Notes under the pieces: generated by a model
The model's input: the letters and a program-made list of their open reading frames with translations, nothing else
What the model was told of the DNA's origin: nothing
Database searches by the model: none
DNA from: Leifsonia sp. SCN 70-46
GTDB taxonomy: Bacteria; Actinomycetota; Actinomycetes; Actinomycetales; Microbacteriaceae
Assembly (NCBI GenBank): GCA_001725325.1
Contig: MEFY01000001.1
Span: 186,001 to 250,000, forward strand
Direction: 5' to 3'
DNA: 64,000 bases
Shown: positions 1-9,411 of the stretch, in pieces
Layout of the letters: each line of letters opens with the position of its first letter
Position numbering within the stretch: position 1 is the first letter of the stretch
Position numbers and translations under genes: made by a program

Positions 1-1
1 C

Positions 2-1003
2 AAGCTCGCGAAGTACTACTGGAAGCTCCAGGGCCGGCCCACCAAGCACAAGGTCATCTCGCGCGCGGTCGCCTACCACGGCACCCCGCAGGGCGCGCTC
101 GCGATCACGGGCATCCCGGCCATGAAGGAGATGTTCGAGCCCATCACGCCCGGCGGCTTCCGCGTGCCCAACACGAACTACTACCGCGCCAAGGAGATGG
201 GCTTCGAGGGGTCGATCGAGCAGTTCGGCCAGTGGGCGGCGAACCGCATCGAGGAGATGATCCTCTTCGAGGGCCCCGAGACCGTCGCGGCCGTCTTCCT
301 CGAGCCCGTGCAGAACTCGGGCGGCTGCTTCCCGCCGCCCCCCGGATACTTCCAGCGCGTGCGCGAGATCTGCGACCAGTACGACGTGCTGCTCGTCGCC
401 GACGAGGTCATCACGGGCTTCGGCCGCATCGGCAACATGTTCGCGTCGACGACGTACGGCTTCGTGCCCGACATGATCACGTGCGCCAAGGGCATGACCT
501 CCGGCTACTCCCCCATCGGCGCGACCATCGTGTCGGAGAAGGTGTACGAGCCGTTCAAGCACGGCACGACGGCGTTCTACCACGGCTACACCTTCGGCGG
601 GCATCCCGTCTCGTCGGCGGTCGCGCTCGCCAACCTCGACATCTTCGAGGAGGAGAAGCTCAACGAGAACGTGCGCGAGAACTCGCCGCTGTTCCGCGCG
701 GCGCTCGAGCGCCTCACCGACCTGCCCATCGTGGGCGACGTGCGCGGCGACGGGTACTTCTTCGGCATCGAGCTCGTCAAGGACAAGGCGACCCGCACGA
801 CGTTCGACGACGACGAGTCGGAGCGCCTGCTGCGCGGCTTCCTCTCCAAGGCGCTCTTCGACGCGGGCCTGTACTGCCGCGCGGACGACCGCGGAGACCC
901 CGTCATCCAGCTCGCGCCGCCGCTCACGATCGGCCCCGCCGAGTTCGACGAGATCGAGGGCATCCTGCGCGGAGTGCTCACCGAGGCGTGGTCCCGGCTC
1001 TGA
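2..1003 (+). CDS. class-III aminotransferase (PLP), 5' end missing
   Basis: The gene runs off the left edge and stays open in this frame from base 2, so 333 codons are visible and the N-terminus is lost. It is a fold-type I, class-III aminotransferase. DEVITGFGRIG is the PLP-binding aspartate region and CAKGMTSGY carries the Schiff-base lysine (codon at 488). Its stop lies inside the start of the next gene, an FAD oxidoreductase, so the two are probably translationally coupled. Class-III transaminases paired with such oxidoreductases usually act in putrescine or other amine catabolism (for example putrescine-pyruvate transaminases). The substrate is inferred from family and context only. Confidence 0.88.
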   Translation, partial: KLAKYYWKLQGRPTKHKVISRAVAYHGTPQGALAITGIPAMKEMFEPITPGGFRVPNTNYYRAKEMGFEGSIEQFGQWAANRIEEMILFEGPETVAAVFLEPVQNSGGCFPPPPGYFQRVREICDQYDVLLVADEVITGFGRIGNMFASTTYGFVPDMITCAKGMTSGYSPIGATIVSEKVYEPFKHGTTAFYHGYTFGGHPVSSAVALANLDIFEEEKLNENVRENSPLFRAALERLTDLPIVGDVRGDGYFFGIELVKDKATRTTFDDDESERLLRGFLSKALFDAGLYCRADDRGDPVIQLAPPLTIGPAEFDEIEGILRGVLTEAWSRL

Positions 1004-2343
1004 CCGCCCAGGATGACGCGCGCTACCGCGGCGTGAGCTTCTGGCACGACACCGTGCCCGACGACCTCACGCCGCGGGCGCCCCTCGCGGGCGACGAGGA
1101 TGCCGACGTGGCGATCATCGGCGCGGGTCTCACGGGCCTGTGGACCGCGTGGTACCTGCTCGAGCGCGACCCGTCGCTGCGCATCGTGCTGCTCGAGAGG
1201 GAGATCGCGGGGTTCGGCGCGTCGGGCCGCAACGGCGGCTGGTGCAGCGCCCTGTTCCCTCGGTCGACCGCGTCGCTCGAGCGCGCGCACGGGCTCGACG
1301 CCGCGCTCGCGATGCGTCGGGCCATGATCGGCACCGTCGACGAGGTGGGCCGCGTCACGGAGTCCCTGGGCCTCGACATCGACTACGTGAAGGGCGGCAC
1401 CCTCGCGTTCACGCCCACGGCGGTGCAGCGGCGCGCCGCCGAGGTCGAGGCGGCTGAGGCCGCCCGCTACGGCGTCGACACGGTCGAGCTGCTGCCGCAC
1501 GCGAGCTTCGACCCGAACTGCGCGCGCGTGCATCCCGCGAAGCTCGTGCGCGGCCTCGCGCGCGCCGTCGAGGCGCGGGGCGCGCGCATCGCCGAGGGCA
1601 CGGAGGTCGTGGGCTACGGTCCCCGCGCGGTGCGGACGGCGCGCGGCACCGTCCGCGCCCCGCACGTCGTCGTCGCGACCGAGGGGTACGGCGCATCCCT
1701 GCGCGAGACCCACCGCCGCGTGCTGCCGCTCTACTCCCTCATGATCGCGACCGAGCCGCTGCCCGACGCGCTGTGGGACGAGATCGGCATCGCGCACGGC
1801 CAGACGTTCACCGACTACCGGCACCTGCTCGTCTACGGCCAGCGCACGGCGGACAACCGGTTCGCGTTCGGCGGGCGCGGTGCGCGGTACCACTGGGGCA
1901 GCGCCATCCGCGAGGGCTACGACCGCGTGCCCGCGGTGTTCGAGCACCTGCGCGGCACGCTGCGCGCGATGTTCCCCGCGATCGGCGACGTCGCCGTGAC
2001 GCACACGTGGGGCGGGCCGCTCGGCGTGCCGCGCGACTGGCACGCGTCGTCGGGCCTCGACCCCGCGACGGGCATCGCGTGGGCCGGCGGCTACGTGGGA
2101 GACGGCCTGAGCACGACGAACCTCGCGGGCCGGACGCTCGCCGACCTGCTCACGCGCGCCGACACGGAGCTCGTGCGCCTGCCGTGGGTGGGCCACCGCT
2201 CGCCCGACTGGGAGCCGGAGCCCCTGCGCTTCCTCGGCGCGAACGCCGGGCTCGTGGCCATGACGGCCGCGGACGCCGAGGAGAGGCTCACGGGACGGGC
2301 CTCGATCGCGGCCAGGCTGATGGGTCCGCTGACCGGTCACTGA
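988..2343 (+). CDS. FAD-dependent amine oxidoreductase (DAO/PuuB-like)
   Basis: About 451 aa. The N-terminal dinucleotide-binding motif VAIIGAGLTGLW binds FAD, followed by LLEREIAGFGASGRNGGW, typical of the DAO superfamily and close to gamma-glutamylputrescine oxidases. The C-terminal GGYVGDGLSTTNLAGR also fits that group. I chose GTG at 988, which overlaps the upstream stop by 16 nt. A GTG at 1033 would remove 15 residues. With the upstream aminotransferase it probably oxidises an amine or gamma-glutamyl-amine in polyamine breakdown. The family is clear. The exact substrate is not visible. Confidence 0.82.
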   Translation: MVPALTAQDDARYRGVSFWHDTVPDDLTPRAPLAGDEDADVAIIGAGLTGLWTAWYLLERDPSLRIVLLEREIAGFGASGRNGGWCSALFPRSTASLERAHGLDAALAMRRAMIGTVDEVGRVTESLGLDIDYVKGGTLAFTPTAVQRRAAEVEAAEAARYGVDTVELLPHASFDPNCARVHPAKLVRGLARAVEARGARIAEGTEVVGYGPRAVRTARGTVRAPHVVVATEGYGASLRETHRRVLPLYSLMIATEPLPDALWDEIGIAHGQTFTDYRHLLVYGQRTADNRFAFGGRGARYHWGSAIREGYDRVPAVFEHLRGTLRAMFPAIGDVAVTHTWGGPLGVPRDWHASSGLDPATGIAWAGGYVGDGLSTTNLAGRTLADLLTRADTELVRLPWVGHRSPDWEPEPLRFLGANAGLVAMTAADAEERLTGRASIAARLMGPLTGH

Positions 2344-2351
2344 AAAAATTT

Positions 2352-2403
2352 GTGACACGTCACCTAAATCGGGAATGTTCCCAGCCTCCATGCGATTGCA
2401 TGG
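2352..2403 (+). promoter_or_regulatory. three consecutive inverted repeats before yceI-type gene
   Basis: Three perfect inverted repeats fill the 64-nt gap. GTGAC-AC-GTCAC lies at 2352-2363, GGGAA-TG-TTCCC at 2371-2382 and CCATGC-GATT-GCATGG at 2388-2403. The first overlaps a possible -35 (TTGTGA at 2350) and the second a possible -10 (GAATGT at 2373, 17-nt spacer). The third contains the GGAG ribosome-binding site. The arrangement looks like operators plus a hairpin that could mask translation. No regulator is identified. Confidence 0.5.
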
Positions 2404-2407
2404 AGAC

Positions 2408-2971
2408 ATGACTACTGGAACTGACATTCATCCCGACTACCTCGTGGGCACCTGGAAGCTCGACCCGTACCACTCCGAGCTCTCCTTCTCCGTGCGCCAC
2501 CTCATGATCTCCAAGGTCAAGGGCACGTTCGGCACCTTCGACGTGACGATCGTCACGGCCGAGGACCCGCGCGAGTCGACGGTCGAGGCGACGATCGACG
2601 TGGCCTCCGTCAACACGGGCGTCGAGCCCCGCGACAACCACCTGCGCTCGAGCGACTTCTTCCTCGTCGAGGAGCACCCGACCATGACGTTCCGCTCGAC
2701 TGGCTTCGACGGGGATGCGACGACCGGCGAGTTCACCGTCACGGGCGACCTGACCCTCCGCGGCGTCACCCGCCCGGTCACCCTCACGGGCGAGTTCGGC
2801 GGCATCATGACCGACGGCCAGGGCAACACCAAGGCCGGCGCGACGGTGACCGGGAAGATCAACCGCCTCGACTTCGGCGTCAACTGGAACAGCGCCCTCG
2901 AGGCCGGCGGCGTCACCCTCGGCGACGAGGTCACCGTGACCGCCGACATCCAGGTCGCGCTCCAGAAGTAG
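2408..2971 (+). CDS. YceI family polyisoprenoid-binding lipocalin-like protein
   Basis: 187 aa, the usual YceI length. The N-terminal YLVGTWKLDPYHSELSFSV and the core with LMISKVKGTFGTFD are diagnostic of YceI, a lipocalin-like beta-barrel that binds long isoprenoid chains. No signal peptide is seen, so this copy is probably cytoplasmic, as in many actinobacteria. The ATG at 2408 has GGAG 5 nt upstream. An in-frame ATG at 2375 lacks a ribosome-binding site and would begin inside the operator region. The gene stands alone behind an unusual set of inverted repeats, suggesting stress- or metabolite-dependent control. Confidence 0.9.
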   Translation: MTTGTDIHPDYLVGTWKLDPYHSELSFSVRHLMISKVKGTFGTFDVTIVTAEDPRESTVEATIDVASVNTGVEPRDNHLRSSDFFLVEEHPTMTFRSTGFDGDATTGEFTVTGDLTLRGVTRPVTLTGEFGGIMTDGQGNTKAGATVTGKINRLDFGVNWNSALEAGGVTLGDEVTVTADIQVALQK

Positions 2972-2986
2972 CCCAGCGGCGCCCGG

Positions 2987-2992
2987 TAGAGT
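2987..2992 (+). promoter_or_regulatory. leaderless -10 box TAGAGT
   Basis: TAGAGT ends 7 nt before the GTG at 3000 and there is no Shine-Dalgarno, as expected for a leaderless transcript beginning at or next to the start codon. Confidence 0.5.
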
Positions 2993-2999
2993 TCTCGCC

Positions 3000-4064
3000 G
3001 TGGCGATCCCCGAACTCGACGAGTCCGCCCCGCTGCGACCGCGGCGGGAGCGGGCCCGCTCGGGCCCCGGCCGCATCGTCGGGCTCGTCGTGGGCGGTCT
3101 CGCGGTCGTCGCGCTCGCCCTCACGGGCACGTGGGTGCTCACGCATCCGCAGCGCGTCACCGACCAGTTCACGGTGTGGACCTACACGCCGACGACGACG
3201 ATCGCGGAGTACGCGGACCGGTCCACGATGACCGACGAGGGCCGGTTCCTGTTCTACGCCTCGCGGCCCGAGGTGCTCGCGGGCGACGACTTCGACGGGC
3301 ACTGCTCGAGCGAGCTCGAGGGCGTGGGCATCCTCGGCTGCTACCAGCACGGCGACAAGCGCATCTACCTCTTCGACGTGACCGACGACCGGCTCGACGG
3401 CATCGAGGAGGTCGTCGCGGCCCACGAGATGCTGCACGCCGCGTGGGACAGGATGGGCCAGGGCGAGCGCGACGCGCTCGCGCCCCTGCTCGAGGAGGCG
3501 GCGGACGCCCGGAGCGACGACCCCGACTTCCAGAAGACCCTCGAGTACTACGCGCAGGCGGAGCCGGGCGAGCGCCTCAACGAGCTGCACTCGATCATCG
3601 GCACGGAGTTCGCCGACATCCCCGCCGACCTCGAGAAGCACTACGCGACCTACTTCTCCGACCGCGCGGCGCTCGTGCAGCTGCACGTCACGTCGCACGC
3701 CGTGTTCCAGCAGCAGCAGGAGGCGATCGACGACATCGTCGCCCGGCTCACGGCGCTGCAGGAGGGCGTCGACACCGACTACGCGACGTACAACGCGGGC
3801 TACGACCAGCTCAACCTCGACATCGTGGACTTCAACACCCGCGCGAACGCCGGCGAGTTCTCGAGCCAGTCGCAGTTCACCGCCGAGCGCAACGCGCTCA
3901 TCCAGCGCCAGGCCGACCTCGACGCGCTCTACGCGACGATCGTCGACCGCAAGAACCAGTACGACGCGCTCGTGACGCAGCTCGACGACCTCAACGCCCA
4001 GGTCGACGAGCTCAACCAGAGCATCAACATCAAGCCGCGCGACGACTCCCCGCTCGGCGGCTAG
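3000..4064 (+). CDS. membrane-anchored HExxH protein with C-terminal coiled coil
   Basis: 354 aa; I do not recognise a named family. One transmembrane helix lies at about residues 27-47 ([20 protein letters not shown]) after an Arg-rich cytoplasmic N-terminus. The rest should be outside the membrane. Around residue 140, [16 protein letters not shown] contains an HExxH zinc-protease-like motif. The last 120 residues are rich in Gln, Asp and Leu heptads and probably form coiled coils. A zinc ligand downstream of the motif is not obvious, so peptidase activity is a guess. Its stop overlaps that of the convergent ABC gene through a shared CTAG. Confidence 0.85.
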   Translation: MAIPELDESAPLRPRRERARSGPGRIVGLVVGGLAVVALALTGTWVLTHPQRVTDQFTVWTYTPTTTIAEYADRSTMTDEGRFLFYASRPEVLAGDDFDGHCSSELEGVGILGCYQHGDKRIYLFDVTDDRLDGIEEVVAAHEMLHAAWDRMGQGERDALAPLLEEAADARSDDPDFQKTLEYYAQAEPGERLNELHSIIGTEFADIPADLEKHYATYFSDRAALVQLHVTSHAVFQQQQEAIDDIVARLTALQEGVDTDYATYNAGYDQLNLDIVDFNTRANAGEFSSQSQFTAERNALIQRQADLDALYATIVDRKNQYDALVTQLDDLNAQVDELNQSINIKPRDDSPLGG

Positions 4065-6019
4065 ACCTCCTCGGCCGCGGGCGCCGCGAACTGCGACGTG
4101 TAGAGCGTGAAGTACGCGCCCCCCGCGGCGAGCAGCTCGGCGTGCGTGCCCTGCTCCACGATCGCGCCGTCCTCCATGACGAGGATGAGGTCGGCGTCGC
4201 GGATCGTCGAGAGGCGGTGCGCGATCACGAAGCTCGTGCGGTCCTCGCGCAGGGCCTTCATCGCCTGCTGCACGAGCACCTCGGTGCGCGTGTCGACGGA
4301 GCTCGTCGCCTCGTCGAGGATGAGCACGCTCGGCCGCGCGAGGAACGCGCGCGCGATCGTGAGCAGCTGCTTCTCCCCCGCGCTCACGTTGCCGCCCTCG
4401 TCGTCGAGCAGGGTGTCGTAGCCGTCGGGCAGGGAGTGCACGAACCTGTCGACGTACGTGGCCCTCGCCGCCGCGAGGATCTCGTCCTCCGTGGCGTCCG
4501 GGCGCCCGTAGGCGATGTTGTCGCGGATGGTGCCCGCGAACAGCCACGTGTCCTGCAGCACCATGCCCATGCGCGAGCGCAGGTCGTCGCGCGTCATGTC
4601 GGCGATGTCGGTGCCGTCGAGCGTGATGCGCCCGCCGTCGATCTCGTAGAACCGCATCATGAGGTTGACGAGCGTCGTCTTGCCCGCGCCCGTGGGCCCC
4701 ACGATCGCGACCGTCTGGCCGGGCTCGGCCACGAGCGACAGGTCCTGGATGAGCGGCTTCTCCGGGTCGTAGCTGAACGACACGTGCTCGAACGCCAGAC
4801 GGCCGGACGCCCCGGCCGGCGTCCGCGCGGGAACCGGGTCGGGCCGCTGCTCGTCGGCGTCGAGCAGCTCGAACACGCGCTCGGCCGAGGCGACACCCGA
4901 CTGCAGCAGGTTGGCCATCGAGCCGAGCTGGCTGAGCGGCTGCGTGAACTGGCGCGAGTACTGGATGAACGCCTGCACGTCGCCGAGCGTCATCGAGCCG
5001 TTCGCGACGAAGAGCCCGCCCACGACGGCGATCGCGACGTAGACCAGGTTGCCCACGAACATCATGGCGGGCATGATGATGCCGCTCACGAACTGGGCGC
5101 CGAAGCTCGCCGCGTACAGCTCGCCGTTCTTCTCGCGGAACCGCTGCTCGACCTCCCGGTGCCGCCCGAAGACCTTCACGAGCGCGTGGCCGGAGTACGC
5201 CTCTTCGACCTGGGCGTTGAGAGCGCCGGTGTGGGTCCACTGCGCGACGAAGAGCTTCTGCGAGCGCTTCGCGATGAGCGTCGTGATCACGAGCGTGAGC
5301 GGGATGGTCACGAGCGCGATGAGCGCGAGGACGGGCGAGATCACGAACATCATGACGAGCACGCCCACGACCGTGAGCAGGCTCGTGATGAGCTGCGACA
5401 GGGTCTGCTGCATGCTCTGGCCGATGTTGTCGACGTCGTTGGTGACACGGCTCAGGAGCTCGCCGCGCTGCATCCTGTCGAAGTAGCTCAGCGGCAGGGC
5501 GTTGACCTTGCGCTCGATGTCCTCGCGCAGGCGGTAGACCGTCTTCTGCACTATCGCGTTGAGCACGAAGCCCTGCAGCCACGAGAACACCGACGACAGC
5601 ACGTAGATGAGCAGCACGAGGCCGAGCACCATCTGCAGGTGCGAGAAGTCGATGCCCTGGCCGGGCGTGAGCGTCATGCCGCTGATCAGGTCGGCCTTCT
5701 GGTCGTCGCCGGATGCCCGCAGCTGGTCGATGACCTGCTGCTGCGTGACGCCGGCGGGCAGCCCCTTCGAGATGATGCCCTCGAAGATGATGTTCGTGGC
5801 CTGGCCGAGGAGCTTGGGGCCGAGCACGGCGAACGTCACGCTCACGACGGAGAGCAGCACGACGGCGGCGACTCCCACACGGTGCGGACGGAGCCTGCCG
5901 AGCAGCCGCTTCGCGGAGGGCAGGAAGTTCATGGACTTCTCGACGGGCATCCCCATGCCGCCGAAGGGTCCGCCGCCGCCGGGGCCGCGGCGCACGGGGG
6001 GACGCTGCGCGTTCGTCAT
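4061..6019 (-). CDS. ABC exporter half-transporter, canonical NBD
   Basis: 652 aa with an N-terminal exporter-type transmembrane domain (about residues 45-370) fused to an ATPase domain. Walker A is GPTGAGKTT, the signature is NVSAGEKQ and Walker B is [11 protein letters not shown] with the normal catalytic glutamate. A Gly-rich cytoplasmic N-terminus precedes the first helix. It overlaps its partner gene by 4 nt (ATGA). The pairing of a canonical and a degenerate subunit points to a heterodimeric multidrug or lipid exporter of the BmrCD/TM287-288 type. The TetR gene at the head of the operon suggests ligand-induced expression. Substrate unknown. Confidence 0.92.
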   Translation of the reverse strand: MTNAQRPPVRRGPGGGGPFGGMGMPVEKSMNFLPSAKRLLGRLRPHRVGVAAVVLLSVVSVTFAVLGPKLLGQATNIIFEGIISKGLPAGVTQQQVIDQLRASGDDQKADLISGMTLTPGQGIDFSHLQMVLGLVLLIYVLSSVFSWLQGFVLNAIVQKTVYRLREDIERKVNALPLSYFDRMQRGELLSRVTNDVDNIGQSMQQTLSQLITSLLTVVGVLVMMFVISPVLALIALVTIPLTLVITTLIAKRSQKLFVAQWTHTGALNAQVEEAYSGHALVKVFGRHREVEQRFREKNGELYAASFGAQFVSGIIMPAMMFVGNLVYVAIAVVGGLFVANGSMTLGDVQAFIQYSRQFTQPLSQLGSMANLLQSGVASAERVFELLDADEQRPDPVPARTPAGASGRLAFEHVSFSYDPEKPLIQDLSLVAEPGQTVAIVGPTGAGKTTLVNLMMRFYEIDGGRITLDGTDIADMTRDDLRSRMGMVLQDTWLFAGTIRDNIAYGRPDATEDEILAAARATYVDRFVHSLPDGYDTLLDDEGGNVSAGEKQLLTIARAFLARPSVLILDEATSSVDTRTEVLVQQAMKALREDRTSFVIAHRLSTIRDADLILVMEDGAIVEQGTHAELLAAGGAYFTLYTSQFAAPAAEEV

Positions 6020-7749
6020 GCGGCCTCCTCGGCTCGGAGCTGGCTATCCACGATCTCCTTGTAGGTCTCGTTCGACTCGAGCAGCTCGGCGTGCGTGCCG
6101 CGACCCACGATCTCGCCGTCCTCGAGCACGAGGATCTGGTCCGCGTCGACGATCGTCGACACGCGCTGCGCGACGATGATCTTCGTCGCCGCCCTCTCCG
6201 TCTTCGCGAGGGCGCGGCGCAGGCGCGCGTCCGTCGCCGTGTCGAGCGCCGAGAACGAGTCGTCGAAGACGTAGATCTCGCTGCCCTTGACGAGGGCGCG
6301 CGCGATCGCGAGGCGCTGGCGCTGGCCGCCCGAGACGTTGGTGCCGCCCTGCGCGATGGGGGCGTCGAGGCCCTCGGGCATCTCGGACACGAAGTCCTTC
6401 GCCTGGGCGGTCTCGAGGGCGGCCCAGAGCTGCTCGTCGGTCGCGTCCGGGTTGCCGTAGCGGAGGTTGCTCGCGACGGTCCCCGAGAAGAGGTAGGCCT
6501 TCTGCGGCACGAGCCCGATGCGCCCCCACAGCAGGTCGGGATCGAGCTGCTTGACGTCGACGCCGTCGACGAGCACCGTGCCGCCCGTGGCGTCGAAGAG
6601 CCGGGGAAGGAGGTTGACGAGGGTCGTCTTGCCCGCGCCCGTCGACCCGATGATGGCGGTGGTCTGGCCGGGGCGCGCCTCGAAGCTCAGGTTGCGCAGC
6701 ACGGGCTGCTCGGCCCCCGGATAGGCGAATTCGACGTCGCGCAGCTCGATGGTGCCCACGCCCGTGAGCGACGTGACGGGGTGTGTCGGCAGCACGACCG
6801 ACGTCGGGGTGTCGAGCACCTCGCCGATGCGGTCGGACGAGACCGCGGCGCGCGGGATCATGATGGCCATGAACGTCGCCATCATGACGGCCATGAGGAT
6901 CTGGATGAGGTAGCTCAGGAACGCCGTGAGCGCACCGATCGACACCGTGCCCTCGTCGATCGCGGACGCGCCGAACCACAGCACGGCGACGCTCGACACG
7001 TTCATGATGAGCATGACGACGGGGAACACGAGGGCGAACAGGCGGCCCGCGCTCACGGCCGTGCGCGTGAGGTCGGCGTTGGCCTTCTCGAAGCGGTCGG
7101 TCTCGAGGCCCTCGCGCACGAACGCGCGCACCACCCGGATGCCCGTGAGCTGTTCGCGCAGCACGCGGTTGACGGCGTCGAGCCGGGCCTGCATGAGGCG
7201 GAAGAGCGGGACCATGCGGCTCACGATGAGCCCGATGATGACGAGCATCACGGGGATGGCCACGACCATGATCCACGAGAGCCCGACATCCTGGCGCAGC
7301 GCCATGATCACGCCGCCGATGGCCAGGATGGGCGCGGAGACGAGCAGCGTGCACGTCATGAGCACGAGCATCTGCACCTGCTGCACGTCGTTCGTCGTGC
7401 GTGTGATGAGCGAGGGCGCCCCGAAGCGCGAGACCTCCCGCTCGGAGAACTCGCCGACCCGCACGAAGATCGCCTCGCGCACGTCGCGGCCGAACGCCAT
7501 CGCGGCCCTGGCGCCGAAGTAGACGGCGGCGATCGCGGCGGCGACCTGGGCGAGCGTGATGGCGAGCATGATGCCGCCGATCATGAGGATGTAGCCCGTG
7601 TCGCCCTTGGCGATGCCGTTGTCGATGATGTCGGCGTTGAGGCTCGGCAGGTAGAGCGACGCTATCGACTGGACGAGCTGGAACACGACGACGCCCACGA
7701 TGAGCGGCACGTGGGGACGCAGGAACCGTCCGAGGATCGTGAGCAGCAT
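6016..7749 (-). CDS. ABC exporter half-transporter, degenerate Walker B
   Basis: 577 aa, a transmembrane domain followed by an ATPase domain. Walker A is GSTGAGKTT and the signature [16 protein letters not shown] is canonical. Walker B reads [11 protein letters not shown], so the catalytic glutamate is replaced by aspartate. That substitution is typical of the non-hydrolytic site in heterodimeric ABC exporters, so this subunit should pair with the gene immediately downstream. The start lies 1 nt beyond the TetR stop, making a three-gene operon. It is probably repressed by the TetR protein through the palindrome at 8344-8361. Confidence 0.92.
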   Translation of the reverse strand: MLLTILGRFLRPHVPLIVGVVVFQLVQSIASLYLPSLNADIIDNGIAKGDTGYILMIGGIMLAITLAQVAAAIAAVYFGARAAMAFGRDVREAIFVRVGEFSEREVSRFGAPSLITRTTNDVQQVQMLVLMTCTLLVSAPILAIGGVIMALRQDVGLSWIMVVAIPVMLVIIGLIVSRMVPLFRLMQARLDAVNRVLREQLTGIRVVRAFVREGLETDRFEKANADLTRTAVSAGRLFALVFPVVMLIMNVSSVAVLWFGASAIDEGTVSIGALTAFLSYLIQILMAVMMATFMAIMIPRAAVSSDRIGEVLDTPTSVVLPTHPVTSLTGVGTIELRDVEFAYPGAEQPVLRNLSFEARPGQTTAIIGSTGAGKTTLVNLLPRLFDATGGTVLVDGVDVKQLDPDLLWGRIGLVPQKAYLFSGTVASNLRYGNPDATDEQLWAALETAQAKDFVSEMPEGLDAPIAQGGTNVSGGQRQRLAIARALVKGSEIYVFDDSFSALDTATDARLRRALAKTERAATKIIVAQRVSTIVDADQILVLEDGEIVGRGTHAELLESNETYKEIVDSQLRAEEAA

Positions 7750-7750
7750 G

Positions 7751-8329
7751 TCAGCCTTCCATCACTCCGTGCTTGAACAGGTCGAGCAGCTCGTCCGTCG
7801 TGAACGGGATGCTCTCGCCGAAGGCGGGGATCGCCGACGCGAACGCGACGACGCGCGCGAACTGCGCGACCTGCTCCGGCGTGATGCGCAGCTCGTCGGC
7901 GTGGGGGGCGAGCAGCTCCCCCACGACGACGGCGAACTCGTGGGTGTCGGGCGCGCGGCGCCCGGGCGGCGGACCGGGCGTGCCGAGGGCCGACATCATC
8001 CTGATGACGCCCGTGAACCGCTCGCGCAGGAGGCCGAACACGGCCTTGAGCTTGTCGTCGAGCGAGAGGTCGTGGTCGATCGAGCGCAGGCTCGTGCGCA
8101 GGGCGAGCGGGTCGAGGTAGCGGTCGACGGCGGCCTTGATGAGCGTGTCCTTGTCGCCGAAGGCGCGGAAGATCGTGCCCTCCGCGATGCCGCACGCCTC
8201 GGCGATCTGCTTCGACGTGAGGTCGCGGCCGTGCTCGAGGATGAGCGGGATGACGACGCCGATGATCATGTCCTGGCGCTGTTCGACCCCCATGGGGCGC
8301 GCGCGGGCGGACGTGGTCTCGGTGGTCAC
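7751..8329 (-). CDS. TetR family transcriptional regulator
   Basis: 192 aa. The N-terminal helix-turn-helix (LTSKQIAEACGIAEGTIFRAFGD is the region, about residues 38-60) is classic TetR; the ligand-binding C-terminus is not assignable. GTG at 8329 is the chosen start because TAGCAT lies 6 nt upstream with no ribosome-binding site (leaderless). An 18-bp perfect palindrome sits directly behind that -10, so autorepression is very likely. The two following genes encode a heterodimeric ABC exporter, the expected target of the regulator. Confidence 0.92.
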   Translation of the reverse strand: MTTETTSARARPMGVEQRQDMIIGVVIPLILEHGRDLTSKQIAEACGIAEGTIFRAFGDKDTLIKAAVDRYLDPLALRTSLRSIDHDLSLDDKLKAVFGLLRERFTGVIRMMSALGTPGPPPGRRAPDTHEFAVVVGELLAPHADELRITPEQVAQFARVVAFASAIPAFGESIPFTTDELLDLFKHGVMEG

Positions 8330-8335
8330 CCGGCC

Positions 8336-8341
8336 ATGCTA
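8336..8341 (-). promoter_or_regulatory. leaderless -10 box TAGCAT for tetR-ABC operon
   Basis: On the minus strand TAGCAT is followed by 6 nt and then GTG at 8329. It lies 2 nt from the TetR-type palindrome, so repressor binding would block RNA polymerase directly. Confidence 0.55.
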
Positions 8342-8343
8342 AC

Positions 8344-8361
8344 TGAGTGAGCGCTCACTCA
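8344..8361. promoter_or_regulatory. TetR operator, 18-bp perfect palindrome
   Basis: TGAGTGAGCGCTCACTCA is a perfect 18-bp palindrome immediately upstream of the tetR promoter. TGAGTGA-type half-sites recur in operators of TetR multidrug regulators. The inference is that it binds the neighbouring TetR dimer. Confidence 0.75.
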
Positions 8362-8370
8362 CAAGCGGGC

Positions 8371-9318
8371 TCAGGCGAAGATGCGCGACACCTCGTCGAC
8401 CTCGTCCTGCGTGGGCCTCCACGCCGTCGCGGCCTCCGCGTTCTGGGTGAGCTGCTCGGGCTTCGTCGTGCCGGCGATGACGCTCGTGAGGCTCGGCTGC
8501 GCGAGCATCCATCCGAACGTCGCCTGCAGCATCGTGATGCCGCGGGCCGCGCAGAACGCCGCGTAGGCCTCGAGCACGTCCCACGGGGCATCCTCGGCGA
8601 TGTGCGGCCGCTGGCGCATGATGCGCGTGTCGGCGGGCCGCTCGGTGCGCGTGAACTTGCCCGTGAGCAGGCCGTTCTGCAGCGGGAAGAACGGCAGGAA
8701 GCCGAGGCCGTGCTCGCGCACGGCGGGCAGCACGTCGCGCTCGGCCTCGCGCACGAGCAGGCTGTACTGGTTCTGCGCGGAGACGAACCTGCCGCCCGCG
8801 TCCGCCGCCTCGGCGATCTGCGCGCCCGAGAAGTTCGAGTGGCCGTAGTGGAGGATCTTGCCCTCGGTGACGAGCTCGTCGAGCGCCGCGATCGTCTCGG
8901 CGATGGGCGTCGCGGGGTCGGGCGTGTGCAGCTGGTACAGGTCGATGTGCTCGGTCTGCAGCCGGCGCAGCGAGTCCTCCACCGCGGCGCGGATGTAGGG
9001 CCGCGAGCCCTTGGGCGTTCCCGGCATGATGCCCATGTCGACGTCGCTGTGGCCGAACTTCGTGGCGAGCACGACCCGGTCGCGGCGACCCTTGAGGGCG
9101 ACGCCCATGAACGTCTCGCTCTGGCCGGGCGCGCCGCCGTACATGTCCGCGGTGTCGAGCAGCGTGACGCCGAGCTCGATCGCGGTGTCGAGCACGGCCG
9201 TCGTCCCCTCCTGCGTCTCGGTGAGGGTGCCGGGGCGCCCGAAGTTGTTGCAGCCGAGCCCGATCGTGGAGACCAGGGGGCCGTCGGTGCCGAGCGTGCG
9301 CAGTTCGATGGTTGCCAT
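8371..9318 (-). CDS. aldo/keto reductase
   Basis: 315 aa, NADPH-dependent aldo/keto reductase. The N-terminal LGTDGPLVSTIGLGCNNFG, LLDTADMYGG with the catalytic Asp/Tyr, the lysine in VLATKFGH and the histidine in YQLHTPD form the AKR tetrad. The C-terminal SVIAGTTKPEQL binds the nucleotide phosphate. ATG at 9318 is used; the upstream sequence GGATAGGAG can serve as ribosome-binding site. The gene ends just before the tetR promoter and is divergent from ogt. Substrate is not predictable within this broad family. Confidence 0.92.
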   Translation of the reverse strand: MATIELRTLGTDGPLVSTIGLGCNNFGRPGTLTETQEGTTAVLDTAIELGVTLLDTADMYGGAPGQSETFMGVALKGRRDRVVLATKFGHSDVDMGIMPGTPKGSRPYIRAAVEDSLRRLQTEHIDLYQLHTPDPATPIAETIAALDELVTEGKILHYGHSNFSGAQIAEAADAGGRFVSAQNQYSLLVREAERDVLPAVREHGLGFLPFFPLQNGLLTGKFTRTERPADTRIMRQRPHIAEDAPWDVLEAYAAFCAARGITMLQATFGWMLAQPSLTSVIAGTTKPEQLTQNAEAATAWRPTQDEVDEVSRIFA

Positions 9319-9398
9319 GCTCCTATCCTCCCCCGCCCGCGCTCCGGAGCGTCCATCCCATGTCCGAAAAGTGCCAGAAGGGTGTCCGAGGGCACGGC

Positions 9399-9404
9399 TA
9401 CAGT
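9399..9404 (+). promoter_or_regulatory. leaderless -10 box TACAGT for ogt
   Basis: TACAGT lies 7 nt before the ATG at 9412 with no ribosome-binding site between; it fixes the ogt start. Confidence 0.55.
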
Positions 9405-9411
9405 CGAGGTC

